Positions 63,460 through 64,000 of a DNA stretch of 64,000 bases are shown in pieces. This DNA is from an uncultured Roseobacter sp. GTDB lineage: Bacteria > Pseudomonadota > Alphaproteobacteria > Rhodobacterales > Rhodobacteraceae. The notes beneath the pieces were generated by a model that saw only the letters and a list, made by a program, of their open reading frames with translations, was not told the origin of the DNA and made no database searches. The first letter of the stretch is position 1, and every line of letters begins with the position of its first letter. The position numbers and the translations under genes were made by a program. The stretch covers positions 248,001-312,000 of the forward strand of contig NZ_CANMDB010000004.1 of NCBI RefSeq assembly GCF_947496515.1, read 5' to 3'.

Positions 63460-64000
63460 CCGACGCCACTTCCTCCCCCATGCCCGCCATCACGCCGGTG
63501 TCTGGCAAAGGCTCGCTGATGGCGCAGGACGCGCGCACCCGCAAGCGCAACGCGGCGGAGGCACGCTTCAAGGCCTACGGGATGATCGCCATCGGCATCG
63601 GTATGCTGATGCTGCTCATTCTGGTGTTCAACATCATAACCCGCGGGGTGGGTGCTTTTCAGCAGACATTCGTGACGCTGGAGGTCGAGCTGCTGGAGGA
63701 GAAACTGGACAAGAACGGCAACCGCGATCCTGCCGATCTGGCCAAGGTCTCCACCTTTGGCTACGCGCCGCTGTTGCGGGACGCGTTCGAGGCGAAGGTT
63801 GCGGAGCTTGGGGTCGAGACCGACCTTGATGGCAAGGACATGGCCGATATCCTGTCGGCCGGTGCCCGTGCCCAGATGCGTGACTTCGTGCTCGCCAATC
63901 CTGATCAGATCGGCAACACGGTCAGTTTTGAGTTCCTCGCCTCGGGCCGCGTGGATGGCTATCTCAAGGACCGGGTCAGCCGGGACAGCATCGCCAACGA
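63456..64000 (+). CDS. pstA: Phosphate ABC transporter permease, 5' part
   Basis: The frame starts at the ATGA overlap with pstC and is open to the window edge (about 181 codons). It begins MTDATSSPMPAITPVSG, then AYGMIAIGIGMLMLLILVFN as the first helix and a long soluble region (LAKVSTFGYAPLLRDAFEAK) that matches the N-terminal extension (DUF3333 type) of alphaproteobacterial PstA. The permease domain itself lies beyond the window. Confidence 0.88.
   Translation, partial: MTDATSSPMPAITPVSGKGSLMAQDARTRKRNAAEARFKAYGMIAIGIGMLMLLILVFNIITRGVGAFQQTFVTLEVELLEEKLDKNGNRDPADLAKVSTFGYAPLLRDAFEAKVAELGVETDLDGKDMADILSAGARAQMRDFVLANPDQIGNTVSFEFLASGRVDGYLKDRVSRDSIAN

Overview
The window is high-GC alphaproteobacterial DNA that reads as a member of the Roseobacter group (Rhodobacteraceae), and an aerobic anoxygenic phototroph. 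The reasons are a complete puc (LH2 antenna) operon with PpsR-type operators, PstA with a long N-terminal extension, IalB, class II DAHP synthase, the gmk / gamma-carbonic anhydrase / PLP enzyme / phoR / pst order, and codon usage rich in G/C at third positions. Species assignment is inference. No CRISPR array, insertion sequence, rRNA or prophage was recognised.

Layout. (1) 1-19 kb: the histidine genes are split. hisB (3' part) and hisH lie at 1-1048 and hisA-hisF-hisE at 17172-18995. About 14 kb of carbohydrate catabolism genes sits between them (1122-15318): a two-subunit transketolase, two zinc-type dehydrogenases, a cytosolic molybdenum S/N-oxide reductase, a ribose-type ABC transporter (binding protein, ATPase, two permeases), an FGGY kinase, a class II aldolase and a SorC-type regulator. 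The two divergent promoters of this block share a closely related 32-bp element, so it looks like one regulon. Behind it lie about 1.1 kb of apparently degenerate DNA and one hypothetical gene. (2) 19.4-21.4 kb: tRNA-Tyr, rlmB, a small zinc-ribbon protein, a possible small RNA and a CoA-binding protein. (3) 21.7-28.7 kb: the photosynthesis region, with two PpsR sites over a sigma70-like promoter, pucB, pucA, pucC, then a translationally coupled gene for a protein with eight exact-period 25-residue repeats, a GAF protein and a FixL/FixJ-like two-component pair. (4) 28.7-30.4 kb: a gene-poor stretch. (5) 30.4-36.4 kb: envelope genes (DUF882 peptidase, L,D-transpeptidase, LpxD, ACP, ketoacyl synthase, IalB). 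(6) 36.4-45 kb: a possible small RNA, a DUF853 ATPase, cytochrome b561, a MarR regulator with a palindromic operator overlapping its start codon, and an RND efflux pair. (7) 45-51 kb: a branched-chain amino acid type ABC transporter on the minus strand with a small lipoprotein gene embedded in it. (8) 51-56 kb: a PQQ-type sugar dehydrogenase, a GlxA-type regulator, DAHP synthase and a PAS protein. (9) 56-64 kb: yicC, gmk, a gamma-carbonic anhydrase, a trans-sulfuration enzyme, then phoR and pstS-pstC-pstA with a three-repeat Pho box; pstA runs off the window.

How the genes work together. The his-embedded block imports a sugar or polyol, oxidises and phosphorylates it, and cleaves it by aldolase or transketolase chemistry; the substrate cannot be read from sequence. 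The puc operon makes an LH2 antenna whose alpha subunit carries Phe44-Leu45, the pair associated with blue-shifted LH2. The fourth puc cistron, the repeat protein, is the best candidate here for an undescribed component. The pst block is a standard phosphate-starvation system.
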